A DNA stretch of 64,000 nucleotides from Corallococcus silvisoli (GTDB taxonomy: Bacteria > Myxococcota > Myxococcia > Myxococcales > Myxococcaceae), in contig NZ_JAAAPJ010000001.1 in the NCBI RefSeq assembly GCF_009909145.1, forward strand, positions 1,240,001-1,304,000. Reading direction: 5' to 3'. The notes beneath the pieces were generated by a model that was not told where the DNA came from, ran no database searches, and saw only the letters and a program-made list of their open reading frames with translations. A program made the translations under genes and the position numbers. How positions within the stretch are numbered: position 1 is the stretch's first letter; the number at the start of each line of letters is the position of its first letter. Below are positions 1-9,123 of this stretch, piece by piece.

Positions 1-1160
1 CTCATGAACCGGTCGATTCCCAGGATCAGCGCCAGGCCGGCCACGGGGACCGAGGGAACGACAGCGAGCGTGGCGGCCAGGGTGATGAAGCCCGCCCCCG
101 TCACGCCGGAGGCTCCCTTCGAGGTCAACATGGCGACCGCCAGCAGCGAGAGCTCCTGGGTGGTCGTGAGCTCGACGTCGAGCGCCTGGGCCACGAAGAG
201 GGCCGCCATCGTCAGGTAGATGTTGGTGCCATCCAGATTGAACGAGTAGCCGCTGGGGACGACCAGCCCCACGACAGACTTTGAGCAGCCGAGCGTCTCG
301 AGCTTCTGCATCAGCGGGACCAGGGCGGACTCCGACGAGGAGGTGCCCAGCACAAGGAACAGCTCGGCGCGGATGTAGCGCAGGAAGCGCAGGATGGAGA
401 AGCCCGTCACCCGGGCGACGAGCCCCAGGACCAGCAGCACGAACAACCCGCACGCCAGATAGAAGCTGCCCATGAGCTTCAGCAGGGGGCCCAGGCTGCT
501 CACGCCGTAGGCGCCGATGGTGAAGGCCATGGAGGCGCCCGCGCCCACGGGGGCGAGCTTCATCACCGCGCCAATCATGGTGAAGAACACCTTGGACAGC
601 GTGTCGCACAGCGCGATGACCGGCTTGGCGGTGTCCCCCAGCTTCGAGAGCGAGAAGCCGAACAGCAATGCCAGCAATAGCACCTGGAGCAGGTCTCCAT
701 TCCCGGTGAAGGCATCCACGAAGGTCTTCGGCACGATGTGCAAGGCGAACGCGACGGCGGAGGTCTCGTGCGCCTGCTGCGTGTAACGCGCCACGCTACT
801 GGCGTCGAGCGTCCCAGGGTCGACGTGGAAGCCCGAGCCGGGGCGGATCGCCTTGACGACGATGAGCCCGATCATCAGCGCGAGCGTGGAGATGAGCTCG
901 AAGTACAGCAGCGCCTTGCCGCCGACCCGCCCCACCTTCTTGATGTCCGAGACGTTGGCGACGCCGAGCACCACCGTGAGGAAGATGACCGGCGCGATCA
1001 ACATCTTCACCAGGGCGATGAAGGCATCACCCAGGGGCTTGAGGCTCACCGCGATCCCCGGTGAGAAGTGGCCCAGCAGCCCTCCCGCGACGATCGCGGT
1101 CAGGACCCAGAGGTAGAGACGGGAGACCTTCGGTTGCGCCGCGTGTTCGGAGAGGGACAT
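1..1160 (-). CDS. dctA: C4-dicarboxylate:cation symporter DctA, 3' end outside window
   Basis: The minus strand is open from an ATG at 1160 to the window edge (about 386 residues, C-terminus missing; the family is about 430-440 aa). It encodes an inner-membrane dicarboxylate/amino acid:cation symporter that takes up succinate, fumarate and malate with sodium or protons. Seen: a hydrophobic multi-helix protein, the serine-rich reentrant loop [15 protein letters not shown] near residue 271, the substrate motif FNLDGTN near 310, and [11 protein letters not shown] near 350, all DctA hallmarks. It is divergent from a porin gene and close to a DctB-like sensor kinase, which supports C4-dicarboxylates as the substrate. 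I saw no sigma-54 -24/-12 promoter upstream. Glutamate/aspartate transport is the less likely alternative. Confidence 0.93.
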   Translation of the reverse strand, partial: MSLSEHAAQPKVSRLYLWVLTAIVAGGLLGHFSPGIAVSLKPLGDAFIALVKMLIAPVIFLTVVLGVANVSDIKKVGRVGGKALLYFELISTLALMIGLIVVKAIRPGSGFHVDPGTLDASSVARYTQQAHETSAVAFALHIVPKTFVDAFTGNGDLLQVLLLALLFGFSLSKLGDTAKPVIALCDTLSKVFFTMIGAVMKLAPVGAGASMAFTIGAYGVSSLGPLLKLMGSFYLACGLFVLLVLGLVARVTGFSILRFLRYIRAELFLVLGTSSSESALVPLMQKLETLGCSKSVVGLVVPSGYSFNLDGTNIYLTMAALFVAQALDVELTTTQELSLLAVAMLTSKGASGVTGAGFITLAATLAVVPSVPVAGLALILGIDRFM

Positions 1161-1308
1161 GAGAGCTTTGCTCCTTTGAGACAGGCTCTCAGGCATTCCC
1201 GGTCCTGGCCATAACACCTTCGCACTAGACGCGGCCCACGACGTGCCGCTCCCCCCTAATACCTTCTAGCTATTCTTGCTGAAGGCCGATGCTCAATATG
1301 GTGACAGG

Positions 1309-2592
1309 ATGTCACGTGCTTCGGTCTCCAGCGGATGGGTTTGGTGTCTCGCCCTTCAGCTCTGCTTGCTTGGGTGTGTCGCGGGAGCCGCCGAGGTCTC
1401 GACGGAGGGCGGCCTGACGGTCCGCTCCGATGACGGGCTCTTCGAGTTCAAGGTGGGGGGGCGCATCCACTTCGATCTGGATCTCGTGCGCGACGACAAG
1501 GGGGCCTCGTTTGGCTCCGGGCTCACTCCGAAGAACAGCTCCCCGTTGTTCCGACGCGCCCGGATCACCTTCTCCGGCAAGGCGTTCGGATGGGAATACA
1601 TGTTCGTCCCGGACTTCGCCCAGTCGTTCTCTGGAAACCTGCGCCTCCAGACCTGCACGGAGACGCCGTGCACGATCCCCACGCCGGGCGTCGTCTTCCA
1701 GGAGCTCTATATCGCGAAGCCCCTGCTGGGCGGCCGGCTCTATATCGGGCAGTTCACGCCTTTTCGCTCCATTGAAGACAACACAAGCTCCAACGAGCTC
1801 ACGATGATGGAGCGTGCGTTCACGAGCGCGCTCGGGGTGTACCGCGCGGGCGTGCTGCGTCTCTTCGTGATGGGGGTGGGCTACCAGACGAACCCGACGC
1901 CCAACACGATGCTTGGCGTCGCCCTCTTCGGGCTGCGCAGGGATGACTCGCTCGCCAACGAGGGCTTTGGCGGTGCGTTGCGAGCCACCTGGCGGCCCAT
2001 CTACGCCGAGCGGCGCATCCTGCACCTCGGCACGTCGGTCAGCGCGGAGAACCCGGATGGCCCGGGCCCGACAGGCAACGTGGGGGCCTCCCTGTCCTAT
2101 GTCGGGATCCGCGGGCCCCAGGCGGCCATGGGCAGCACCACGGGGGGCCACTCCGCACGCTATGCCGCGGCGGAGCTCGCGGGGACGTGGGGGGCGTTCT
2201 ATCTCCAGAGCGAGGGCGTGCTCGCCTCATTCGGGCAGTCCGGGCAGTCCGTGGACCGCACCTCCACCTGGCTGCACCACGCGACGCTGAGCTGGAACGT
2301 CTTCGGTGAGTCCAAGCCGTATGATTCGAGGCGCGCGTCCTTCAAGAACATCACGCCTCGAAATGCGTTTGGCGCCCTGGAGCTGACCTTCCGCCACGAG
2401 TTCGCTCAGAACTTCGATCCGCTCACGCCGACCTCCGTGGAGACCGTGCTCGCCCATACCGTCGGCGCCAACTACTACTTCACGCCGAACGTGCGGATGA
2501 TGGCCAACTGCATCTTCGCCAGGACGCGGCGCCTGGACGGGGCACTCGACCGACCGAGCGCCGCGACCTTCCGCTTCCAGATGAACTGGTAG
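1309..2592 (+). CDS. OprP/OprO-like outer-membrane porin
   Basis: A 427-aa protein with a signal peptide (hydrophobic stretch ending near VAGAAE) followed by a beta-rich body. The early block FKVGGRIHFDLDLV and the downstream RRARITFSGKAFGWEYMF resemble phosphate-selective porin O/P family proteins, which form trimeric anion-selective outer-membrane channels. The chain ends in an aromatic-containing strand (RFQMNW), typical of beta-barrel C-termini recognised by BamA. I chose the ATG at 1309; a TTG at 1276 is in frame but has no better ribosome site. The gene is divergent from dctA and 5 bp upstream of the sensor kinase, so it probably supplies the outer-membrane entry for the same organic acids. 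The substrate is inference; the barrel fold is well supported. Confidence 0.82.
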   Translation: MSRASVSSGWVWCLALQLCLLGCVAGAAEVSTEGGLTVRSDDGLFEFKVGGRIHFDLDLVRDDKGASFGSGLTPKNSSPLFRRARITFSGKAFGWEYMFVPDFAQSFSGNLRLQTCTETPCTIPTPGVVFQELYIAKPLLGGRLYIGQFTPFRSIEDNTSSNELTMMERAFTSALGVYRAGVLRLFVMGVGYQTNPTPNTMLGVALFGLRRDDSLANEGFGGALRATWRPIYAERRILHLGTSVSAENPDGPGPTGNVGASLSYVGIRGPQAAMGSTTGGHSARYAAAELAGTWGAFYLQSEGVLASFGQSGQSVDRTSTWLHHATLSWNVFGESKPYDSRRASFKNITPRNAFGALELTFRHEFAQNFDPLTPTSVETVLAHTVGANYYFTPNVRMMANCIFARTRRLDGALDRPSAATFRFQMNW

Positions 2593-2597
2593 GCGAC

Positions 2598-5333
2598 ATG
2601 GTGCGACGATGCAAGGCCATGTCCGGCTTCAAGATGAGCGCAGGGCGGCTCGGGGTCCTCCTCGTCGCGCTCGGAGGGCTGGCGGCGGCGTCGGCTTCGG
2701 CGGTCCACTTCAGCGCCCGGCGTGGGCTTCGCCTGGATGCGCAGCAGGCCCATGAGCAATTGGTGCTCTGCGCGGATGCGCTGCAGGGCGTCATCGACCG
2801 CTACCGGATGCTGCCCTCCGTGCTCGCGCTGGACTCCGAGCTTCGCGAAGCGCTGTCGGGGCCGCTGGACGCGCGCCGGCAGGCCCTGCTCAACCGGAAG
2901 CTGGAGGAAGTGAACGGGGCGACCCATTCCTCCACGCTCACGCTCCTGGACCGACAGGGCGTCGCCGTCGCCGCGAGCAACTGGCGCACCGCGGGCAGCA
3001 ACCTCGGGCGCGACTACGCGTTCCGGCCGTACTACCGCCAGGCCGTGGAGACCGGCAGGGGGCGGTTCTATGGCGTCGGAGTCACGACGACCGAGCCCGG
3101 CTACTACCTCTCCCAGGTCGTTCGCGATGACGCAGGGGCGTTGCTGGGCGTGGTGGTCATCAAGGTGAACCTGAGCCCCCTGGAGGGCGAGTGGTCGCGC
3201 AGCCGCGACATCGTCCTGGTCTCCGACCGCGATGGCATCGTGTTCCTGGCGAACCGACCGCAGTGGCGCTACCGGGCCTTGTCGCCCATGTCCGCCGAGG
3301 CCCGCGCCGCGCTGCGGGACAACCGCACCTACGAAGGGCTCGAGCTGACCCCCCTCCCGTGGCACGAGACGGAGGGGTTGGGGCCGGACGGCCTTCTCGC
3401 CTCCGTGCGCCCCGCTGCCTCCGACCGCGAGAGGACGTTCCTGTGGCAGTCGATGCCATTGGAGCGCGACGCATGGACGCTGCACCTGCTTCGCGATGGA
3501 GAGCCGGACCCGGTCGCCACGGTCCTCGCCGGGGTGGCGGCGGGCGGCGCGTGGCTGGCGGCCGTCTTTCTTGCCCTGTTCATACGAGGGCGGAGGCGGC
3601 TCGCGCGGCTGCGAGAGCGCAGTCGCCGCGAGTTCGAGCAGTTCGTGGAGCAACACGCGCTGGCCCTGCGAACGACGCAGGACGGGCGTGTGCAGCTCGC
3701 GCTGGACATCGCCGCGGGGCGCAATGACAGCCTTGAGCATCTCCCCCAAGGCGTGAGCGTCGTCGACGCGGACCTTCGGCTGGTGGCGTGGAACCGCCGC
3801 TACGTGGAGCTGTTCCAGTTTCCCCAGGAGCTGATGCGGGTCGGGCGACCCATCGCGGACATGTTCCGCTACAACGCCCGACGTGGGTGGCTGGGACCGG
3901 GCGACGTCGACGAGGCAATCCAGCGCCGGCTGGACCACCTCCGCATGGGGACCTCGCACATGCACGAGCGCGAAGGTCCGGATGGAATGGTGCTGGAGAT
4001 ACGAGGGAATCCCCTTCCGAATGGGGGCTTCGTCACCAGCTACGCGGACATCACGAGCTACCAGAAGGCGGCGCGGGAGCTGCGGACCCTCGCGGGTGCG
4101 CTCGAGCGGCGGGTGGAGCAACGGACGCGGGACCTGCACGCGGCGACCGCCGAGGCGCAGCGCGCCAACCGCTCCCGAAGCCGGTTCGTCGCGGCGGCGG
4201 TGCACGACCTGCTCCAGCCCCTCAATGCCGCACGGATGTTCGCATCGGCGCAGCGGGAAGCGCTCCGGCGCCCTCCGACGCCAGAGGAGGGGCGGCGCAG
4301 CGAGCTCGCCTTGCTCGACAACATCGAAGAGGCGCTGTTGGCCCAGGATGCGATCCTCAACGGGCTGTTGGACATCTCGCATCTCGAGTCCGGCACGTTC
4401 GAGGTGAAGCGGCGCGACGTCGCGCTCGGGCCGCTGCTCGAGGCGCTCGCGCGGGAGCTGGGCGTTCTCGCGCAGGCGCGCGGGCTGGAGCTGGTGACCG
4501 TCCCGTCCCACGTGGTCGTGCACACGGACGAGAACCTGCTCCGGCGCATCGTGCGGAACTTCCTGTCGAATGCGATCCGCTACACGCCGCGCGGACGCAT
4601 CCTCCTGTGCTGCCGTCGCGAGGGCGCCGACGTCCGCATCGAAGTGAGGGACCACGGCCCCGGCATCCCCGAAGCGCTTCACGAGGTCATCTTCGAGGAG
4701 TTCCGGCGGCTCGACGTGGCGGATGCATTCCAGGAGCGGGGGACGGGGCTCGGCCTCGCGATCGTCGAACGGATCTCCCGGCTGTTGGGACACCGGCTGG
4801 GCCTCCGTTCCCAGCTTGGGCGGGGCAGCGTCTTCTCTGTCACGGTGCCGCGAGGAGACCCTTCGCGCGTCATGGCCCCCGAGGCGCCGGACGATGAAGG
4901 ACATGGCTCCCTGCTCCAGGGCTGCCACATCTGGTGCCTGGATGACGACCCCCGGGTTCGCGACGCCACACGAACGCTGCTGGGCTCGTGGGAGTGCAGG
5001 GCCGTCGTGGTCGCCAGCGAGGACGAGGCCGTCCAACTCGCGAGCGCCAGCGACGTGCCAGGGCTGCTGTTGCTCGACTACCAACTCGGCGAGCGCACCG
5101 GTCCGGAGTGCCTGCCGGCGCTGTTCGAGCGCTGGGGCCGTCCGGTGCCGGTCATCGTCGTGTCGGCGGAACGCGACCCGGCGCTGCGCGAGCGCATCCG
5201 TGCGTCGGGCTGGGGCTTCCTGACGAAGCCCATCCGTCCAGCGGCCCTGCGCGCCCTCGTCACGCAGCTCATCACTCGGGAAGGTCCCCCATCCCCTCTG
5301 GCTCCACCGGAGCGTCGGGTTGCAGGGACTTGA
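2598..5333 (+). CDS. DctB-like hybrid sensor histidine kinase (periplasmic sensor, PAS, HisKA, HATPase, REC)
   Basis: A 911-aa inner-membrane kinase. Domains in order: TM1 at about 15-33; a periplasmic double-Cache-like sensor with the DctB signature PYYRQAVETGRGRFYGVG; TM2 near 307-331; a cytoplasmic PAS domain (about 375-480); a short coiled coil; the H-box VHDLLQPLNAARMF with phospho-His at 536; N-box NFLSNAIRYTPRG; G boxes DHGPGIP and GTGLGLAI; and a C-terminal receiver with Asp827 in LLLLDYQLGE. The PAS-7/HDLLQPL kinase core resembles the NahK/ErcS' group, which pairs with LuxR-type regulators like the next gene, whereas classical DctB partners a sigma-54 activator. The 3' end overlaps that convergent regulator gene by 62 bp. 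Probably senses C4-dicarboxylates; the ligand is inferred. Confidence 0.9.
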   Translation: MVRRCKAMSGFKMSAGRLGVLLVALGGLAAASASAVHFSARRGLRLDAQQAHEQLVLCADALQGVIDRYRMLPSVLALDSELREALSGPLDARRQALLNRKLEEVNGATHSSTLTLLDRQGVAVAASNWRTAGSNLGRDYAFRPYYRQAVETGRGRFYGVGVTTTEPGYYLSQVVRDDAGALLGVVVIKVNLSPLEGEWSRSRDIVLVSDRDGIVFLANRPQWRYRALSPMSAEARAALRDNRTYEGLELTPLPWHETEGLGPDGLLASVRPAASDRERTFLWQSMPLERDAWTLHLLRDGEPDPVATVLAGVAAGGAWLAAVFLALFIRGRRRLARLRERSRREFEQFVEQHALALRTTQDGRVQLALDIAAGRNDSLEHLPQGVSVVDADLRLVAWNRRYVELFQFPQELMRVGRPIADMFRYNARRGWLGPGDVDEAIQRRLDHLRMGTSHMHEREGPDGMVLEIRGNPLPNGGFVTSYADITSYQKAARELRTLAGALERRVEQRTRDLHAATAEAQRANRSRSRFVAAAVHDLLQPLNAARMFASAQREALRRPPTPEEGRRSELALLDNIEEALLAQDAILNGLLDISHLESGTFEVKRRDVALGPLLEALARELGVLAQARGLELVTVPSHVVVHTDENLLRRIVRNFLSNAIRYTPRGRILLCCRREGADVRIEVRDHGPGIPEALHEVIFEEFRRLDVADAFQERGTGLGLAIVERISRLLGHRLGLRSQLGRGSVFSVTVPRGDPSRVMAPEAPDDEGHGSLLQGCHIWCLDDDPRVRDATRTLLGSWECRAVVVASEDEAVQLASASDVPGLLLLDYQLGERTGPECLPALFERWGRPVPVIVVSAERDPALRERIRASGWGFLTKPIRPAALRALVTQLITREGPPSPLAPPERRVAGT

Positions 5334-5931
5334 CGATGAGGGCCGCCTGGGTGCGGCTGTCGCACTCGAGCTTGCGGAGGATCGCGGTCACATGCACCTT
5401 GACGGTGTTCTCGGCGAGCCCCAGCTCGGCTGCGATCTGCTTGTTGAGCAGTCCATCCGCGAGACACATCAGCACGCGGACCTGCTGCGGTGTGAGCTGG
5501 GCGAGCCGGGTGGCCAGGCGCGCATCGTCCGCGCTCTTGTCGGCGGTCAGGGGCGGGAACCAGGTGCCTCCCGCCATCACCGCCCGGATGGCGTCCATCA
5601 TGTGCTGCACCGGAGCTGCCTTGGGAATGAAGCCCGAGGCTCCGAACTGCTGAGCCCGGCGGATCGTCCGCGGATGATCGTTCGAGGAGATGATGATGAC
5701 GGGGATGTCGGACCACTCGCCACGCAGTGAAACCAGCGATGAGAATCCGCGCGCGCCCGGCATGTGCAGGTCCAGCAAGACCAGCTCGACGTCCACGTTC
5801 TGCATGAGCGTGTCCTCGAGCGTGCGAAAGCTCGAGGCTTCCAGGGGACGGTCGTCGCCAAGCAGCTCTTTCAGCGCCTGTCCCACGGCGGCGCGGAACA
5901 GCGGGTGGTCGTCGGCAATCAGGACTCTCAT
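5272..5931 (-). CDS. LuxR/NarL-family response regulator
   Basis: A 219-aa two-domain regulator. The receiver (residues 1-120) has the acidic pocket IADDHP, phospho-acceptor Asp54 in LVLLDLHMPG, a switch residue in IIISS and the conserved Lys in IPKAA. The C-terminal LuxR helix-turn-helix is at about 147-190 (LTPQQVRVLMCLADGLLNKQ then ENTVKVHVTAILRKL). This arrangement matches regulators that work with PAS-7/HDLLQPL kinases, so the overlapping hybrid kinase is the likely partner, controlling dctA and the porin. The gene is convergent with the kinase and its last 62 bp lie antisense to the kinase receiver-coding end, so the two stop regions are interlocked. Partnership is inferred from position. 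Confidence 0.92.
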   Translation of the reverse strand: MRVLIADDHPLFRAAVGQALKELLGDDRPLEASSFRTLEDTLMQNVDVELVLLDLHMPGARGFSSLVSLRGEWSDIPVIIISSNDHPRTIRRAQQFGASGFIPKAAPVQHMMDAIRAVMAGGTWFPPLTADKSADDARLATRLAQLTPQQVRVLMCLADGLLNKQIAAELGLAENTVKVHVTAILRKLECDSRTQAALIVKSLQPDAPVEPEGMGDLPE

Positions 5932-6193
5932 GGCGGACCTTCGCGGGCGCGAGGAGGGTGGGGTGATCTCCTAACAGATCTCAGGGCATGCTGGTATCGA
6001 CGGATTGATACGGGGCCCTTCACCGACACTGGAGACCCTATGAGGCAGTTTGATGACAAGGCCGTCCGCGCAAGGCGTTGCAGCACGAACGCGACCGTCT
6101 GAAATAGGACCCGTTCCGGAGCGCGGCCTTGTGTCGCGGCCGCGCCTCGGTTTCCCACTCAAGGTTCCCTTTGAGAGTGTCGTCAGACAGCCG

Positions 6194-7063
6194 TCACCCA
6201 GGGCGCGTCCCCGTGACGATGTGAACACAGGCATCCAGCCGCACGACGCCCTGATTCTCGTGGCGAGCGAAGCGAGTGGTCAGGGACCGCATTGCTGCCC
6301 CTCGGCCTGCCTCATCCGTTTCGGAGAGCCGCTCCGCGACGGAGAAGGCCGCGAGCGCGAAGGCCGCCGCCTCAGCCGCGGCGAGACCACCCCCGATGGC
6401 CAGCCCTCCGCGCCATTCGCTCACCTCCACCTCGTCGAAGCCCGCCCGACCGAGCAACAGCCGCAGCTTGTCGGCCTGGCCGTACCGAAACGGGCCTGGA
6501 GCGTCGGGGTCGGGCGCCGGGAGTTCAACGACTTCGGCGACCGCCTCGCGCACGGTCGTCACCCATGGGTTGTCGGCCGGTCGCCCCCAGACAGCGAACG
6601 CGAAGCGCCCGCCCGGTGCGAGCCAACTGGCGAGATTGTGGAATGCGGCAGGCGGGTCGTCGAAGAACATGACACCGAAGCGTGACGTCAACCGCTCATA
6701 CGCCGCGCCAGACAGGGGCGTCGTCGCCACGTCCGCCCGCGTGAAGTGGGCGGGAAGCTCTTCGCGCTGGGCGCGGGCGCGAGCCGTCTCAATCAAAGGC
6801 TGCGAGATGTCGAAGCCGTGGACGACACTCCCGGCTGGAGCCCGGCGCAGGAGCTCCAGCGTCGTTCTGCCGCCACCGCATCCGACGTCGGCGATCCTTC
6901 GCGGCGCGTCGAGACGCAGCGCCTGAATCAGCGGCTCGTCGACGGGCGCGAGCATCGCCTCCATTCCGTCGAGTTGGGCTTGCCACTTGGCGCCCCGCTC
7001 GGCCGTCCAATCGAAAGCAATCGGGCGCTCCTTCGCGGAAACCTCTGAATGTCTTGTCGTCAT
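6194..7063 (-). CDS. class I SAM-dependent methyltransferase
   Basis: A 289-aa cytosolic methyltransferase with a Rossmann-like fold. Motif I, ADVGCGGGRTTLEL, lies at about 58-71 and would bind S-adenosylmethionine; a second acidic residue occurs in VVHGFDIS, and motif-IV-like RFGVMFFDDP follows, then a post-motif region with LAPGGRFAFAVWG. The layout is that of the UbiE/Methyltransf_25 class acting on small molecules; nothing identifies the acceptor. It runs in the same direction as the ABC exporter upstream but is separated by 287 bp, so joint transcription is uncertain. Substrate unknown. Confidence 0.85.
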   Translation of the reverse strand: MTTRHSEVSAKERPIAFDWTAERGAKWQAQLDGMEAMLAPVDEPLIQALRLDAPRRIADVGCGGGRTTLELLRRAPAGSVVHGFDISQPLIETARARAQREELPAHFTRADVATTPLSGAAYERLTSRFGVMFFDDPPAAFHNLASWLAPGGRFAFAVWGRPADNPWVTTVREAVAEVVELPAPDPDAPGPFRYGQADKLRLLLGRAGFDEVEVSEWRGGLAIGGGLAAAEAAAFALAAFSVAERLSETDEAGRGAAMRSLTTRFARHENQGVVRLDACVHIVTGTRPG

Positions 7064-7350
7064 GAATCACGTTTCTCCACTTCCTCACGACGGATGGCCG
7101 CGCCAGCCAGCCGGCGCGAGGCTTCGCCTCTTCTTCTACGGCACCCACGGCCTCCCTGCCCGTGGCATTCGCCAGGCACGAGACGAGGCCGGGTGTCGGC
7201 TCCCCACCGAGGAAGACGGGCCGCTTTGCCTCCTGGAGCCTAACGTCGCCGTCAAGCCCCCGCATGGTCACCTGCCAGCCGTGCACCTATTCCACGTGCG
7301 GCGAGCGCCCCACGGCACGGGCGGTGCGCGGAGGCGCTGCGTCTTCACGC

Positions 7351-9123
7351 TCACCCCTTGTCTGCGTGCGGCGTCGCGCTCGCCGCGAGCCGCCATCCCT
7401 TCGCGCGCTCCTGCTCCTGCCAGAGCGCTGCGTAGACGCCGCGCTTCGCGAGCAGCTCTTCGTGGGTGCCTGACTCCGCGACGCGCCCCTTGTCGAGCAC
7501 GACGATGCGGTGCGCCCGCCGCACGGTTCGCAGGCGATGCGCGATCACGACGACAGTCTTCTTCTTGACCAGCTCGTCGATCGCGCGCTGGATTTCAGCC
7601 TCCGCCGACGCATCGACCGAGGCGGTCGCCTCATCGAGGAGCACGATGGGCGCGTCCTTGAGGATGGCGCGCGCGATGGAGAGCCGCTGGCGCTCGCCGC
7701 CTGAGAGGGTCCCTCCTCCTTCTCCGAGGAGGGTGTCATAGCCGTTCGGCAAGGCGGTGATGAAGTCGTGGGCGCGCGCGGCCCTCGCCGCGCGTTCCAC
7801 CTCCTCGCGCGAGGCGTCGGACCGCCCGACGAGCAGGTTCTGGAGGATGCTCCCGGAGAAGAGGACGACGTCCTGGAACACCATCGCGATGTGCTGGTGC
7901 AGCTCCTCGAACGGGATGTCGCGGATGTCGACGCCACCGATCCGGATGGCACCCTGGCTCGGGATGTCCCACAGGCGCGCCACGAGGTGGACCAGCGTCG
8001 ACTTGCCGGAGCCCGAGGCACCGACGAGCGCGGTGAGCGAGCGCTCGGGGAAGGACACGGAGACTCCGTCGAGCACGGCCGTGTCTTCATAGGCGAACGA
8101 CACGGAGTCGACTTCCACGTCGAACGTCCGGAGCGACGCCGCTCTCGCGGACGACTCCGCGAGCGGCTTCTCCGCGAGCAGCCGGTCGACATGGCCGAGC
8201 GCGCGCTGGGACGCGCGAAGCATGAGCAGCGCCACCCCGAGGTCCGCGACCTGGCGCACGACGCCCACCGTCACGACGAGGAAGACGAGCAGCACCCCAG
8301 GCTGGATCGAACCGCGCAGCGCCAGCGCGCTTCCGGTGTATGCCACCGCGACGAAGCTCACCTCGACGACGAAGCCGAACACCGCGAGCAGCGGAGAGGG
8401 CAGGACGTCGGCGCGGATGAGGGCGTCCCGCAGGCGCTCCATGGCGCTCACGAAGCGCTGGTAGACCTCGCCGTGCCGGCCGAACGCGCGAAGCACGGCG
8501 ATGCCCTGCACGTACTCGACGACCCGAGCGCTCACGTCCGCCGTGGCCTCGAGCACGGCCTCGAACTCGCGCACGAAGACGGGCGTGGTCGCGGCCAGCA
8601 CGAGGAGCGCCATCGGGAGCGCCGCGAGGACGATGAGCCCCAGCCGCCAATCGAGAAAGCAGAGGCCGAGGCCGACCAGCATCGGCAGCGCGAAGCTTGA
8701 CGCGAAGATGCCGAGGGTGTGCGACCACACGTCCTCGACAAGCGCGACGTCGGTGGTGAGCACGCCTGCCAGTTCACCGCTCCTTCGGTGCGTGAAGAAC
8801 CCCATGGGCAAGCGTCGCAGGTGATCGGCTGCGCGGATGCGTGCCTGCCCCATCAGCGCGTGCGCGGCGATGAAGATGTTGGACATCGCCCCGCCCGAGA
8901 ACGCGAGGCGCAGCAGGACCGAGAGCGCGATGCCACAGGTGATCCACCACGTCAGGCGCATCGACAGCCGGTGCTCGAGCGCTTGGCGAATGAAGAAGAG
9001 GACCAGGGCGTAGGGCGCGGCGATCGTGAGCGCTTCGGCGAAGGCGAAGAGCAGGCCACGCCGGAGACGTGCGTCCTTGCGGCCGGCGAGCCGCTCACCG
9101 AGCATGAAGACTTCCCCCAGCAT
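7351..9123 (-). CDS. ABC exporter half-transporter, subunit 2 (fused membrane and ATPase domains)
   Basis: A 590-aa type IV ABC exporter subunit. Six membrane helices in the first 300 residues (for example FAEALTIAAPYALVLFFI and LRLAFSGGAM) precede a nucleotide-binding domain with Walker A GASGSGKST (about 366-374), Q-loop AMVFQDV, signature LSGGERQRLS, Walker B IVLLDEATAS and H-loop AHRL. The ATG at 9123 overlaps the stop of the preceding ABC gene by one base (TGATG), so the two are translationally coupled and very likely form a heterodimer. Similar coupled pairs include the siderophore-related IrtAB/YbtPQ group and drug or peptide exporters. The ATPase motifs here are complete, whereas the partner has a divergent D-loop. 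Substrate unknown. Confidence 0.92.
   Translation of the reverse strand: MLGEVFMLGERLAGRKDARLRRGLLFAFAEALTIAAPYALVLFFIRQALEHRLSMRLTWWITCGIALSVLLRLAFSGGAMSNIFIAAHALMGQARIRAADHLRRLPMGFFTHRRSGELAGVLTTDVALVEDVWSHTLGIFASSFALPMLVGLGLCFLDWRLGLIVLAALPMALLVLAATTPVFVREFEAVLEATADVSARVVEYVQGIAVLRAFGRHGEVYQRFVSAMERLRDALIRADVLPSPLLAVFGFVVEVSFVAVAYTGSALALRGSIQPGVLLVFLVVTVGVVRQVADLGVALLMLRASQRALGHVDRLLAEKPLAESSARAASLRTFDVEVDSVSFAYEDTAVLDGVSVSFPERSLTALVGASGSGKSTLVHLVARLWDIPSQGAIRIGGVDIRDIPFEELHQHIAMVFQDVVLFSGSILQNLLVGRSDASREEVERAARAARAHDFITALPNGYDTLLGEGGGTLSGGERQRLSIARAILKDAPIVLLDEATASVDASAEAEIQRAIDELVKKKTVVVIAHRLRTVRRAHRIVVLDKGRVAESGTHEELLAKRGVYAALWQEQERAKGWRLAASATPHADKG

Noticed and set aside
1161..1308. 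Sigma-54 promoter for dctA
   Set aside because: No GG-N10-GC element with the usual flanking bases was found in the dctA/porin divergent region.
2475..5084. Minus-strand open frame of 869 codons opposite the hybrid kinase
   Set aside because: It is the antisense shadow of a gene with clear kinase motifs; its composition is low-complexity His/Arg/Gln/Pro and shows no domain. High-GC DNA creates such frames.
7064..7350. Possible remnant gene between the methyltransferase and ABC genes
   Set aside because: A minus-strand frame (with RLQEAKRPVFLGGEPTPG) looks partly protein-like, but it has no sensible start or end and continues antisense-like into the methyltransferase; insufficient to call.
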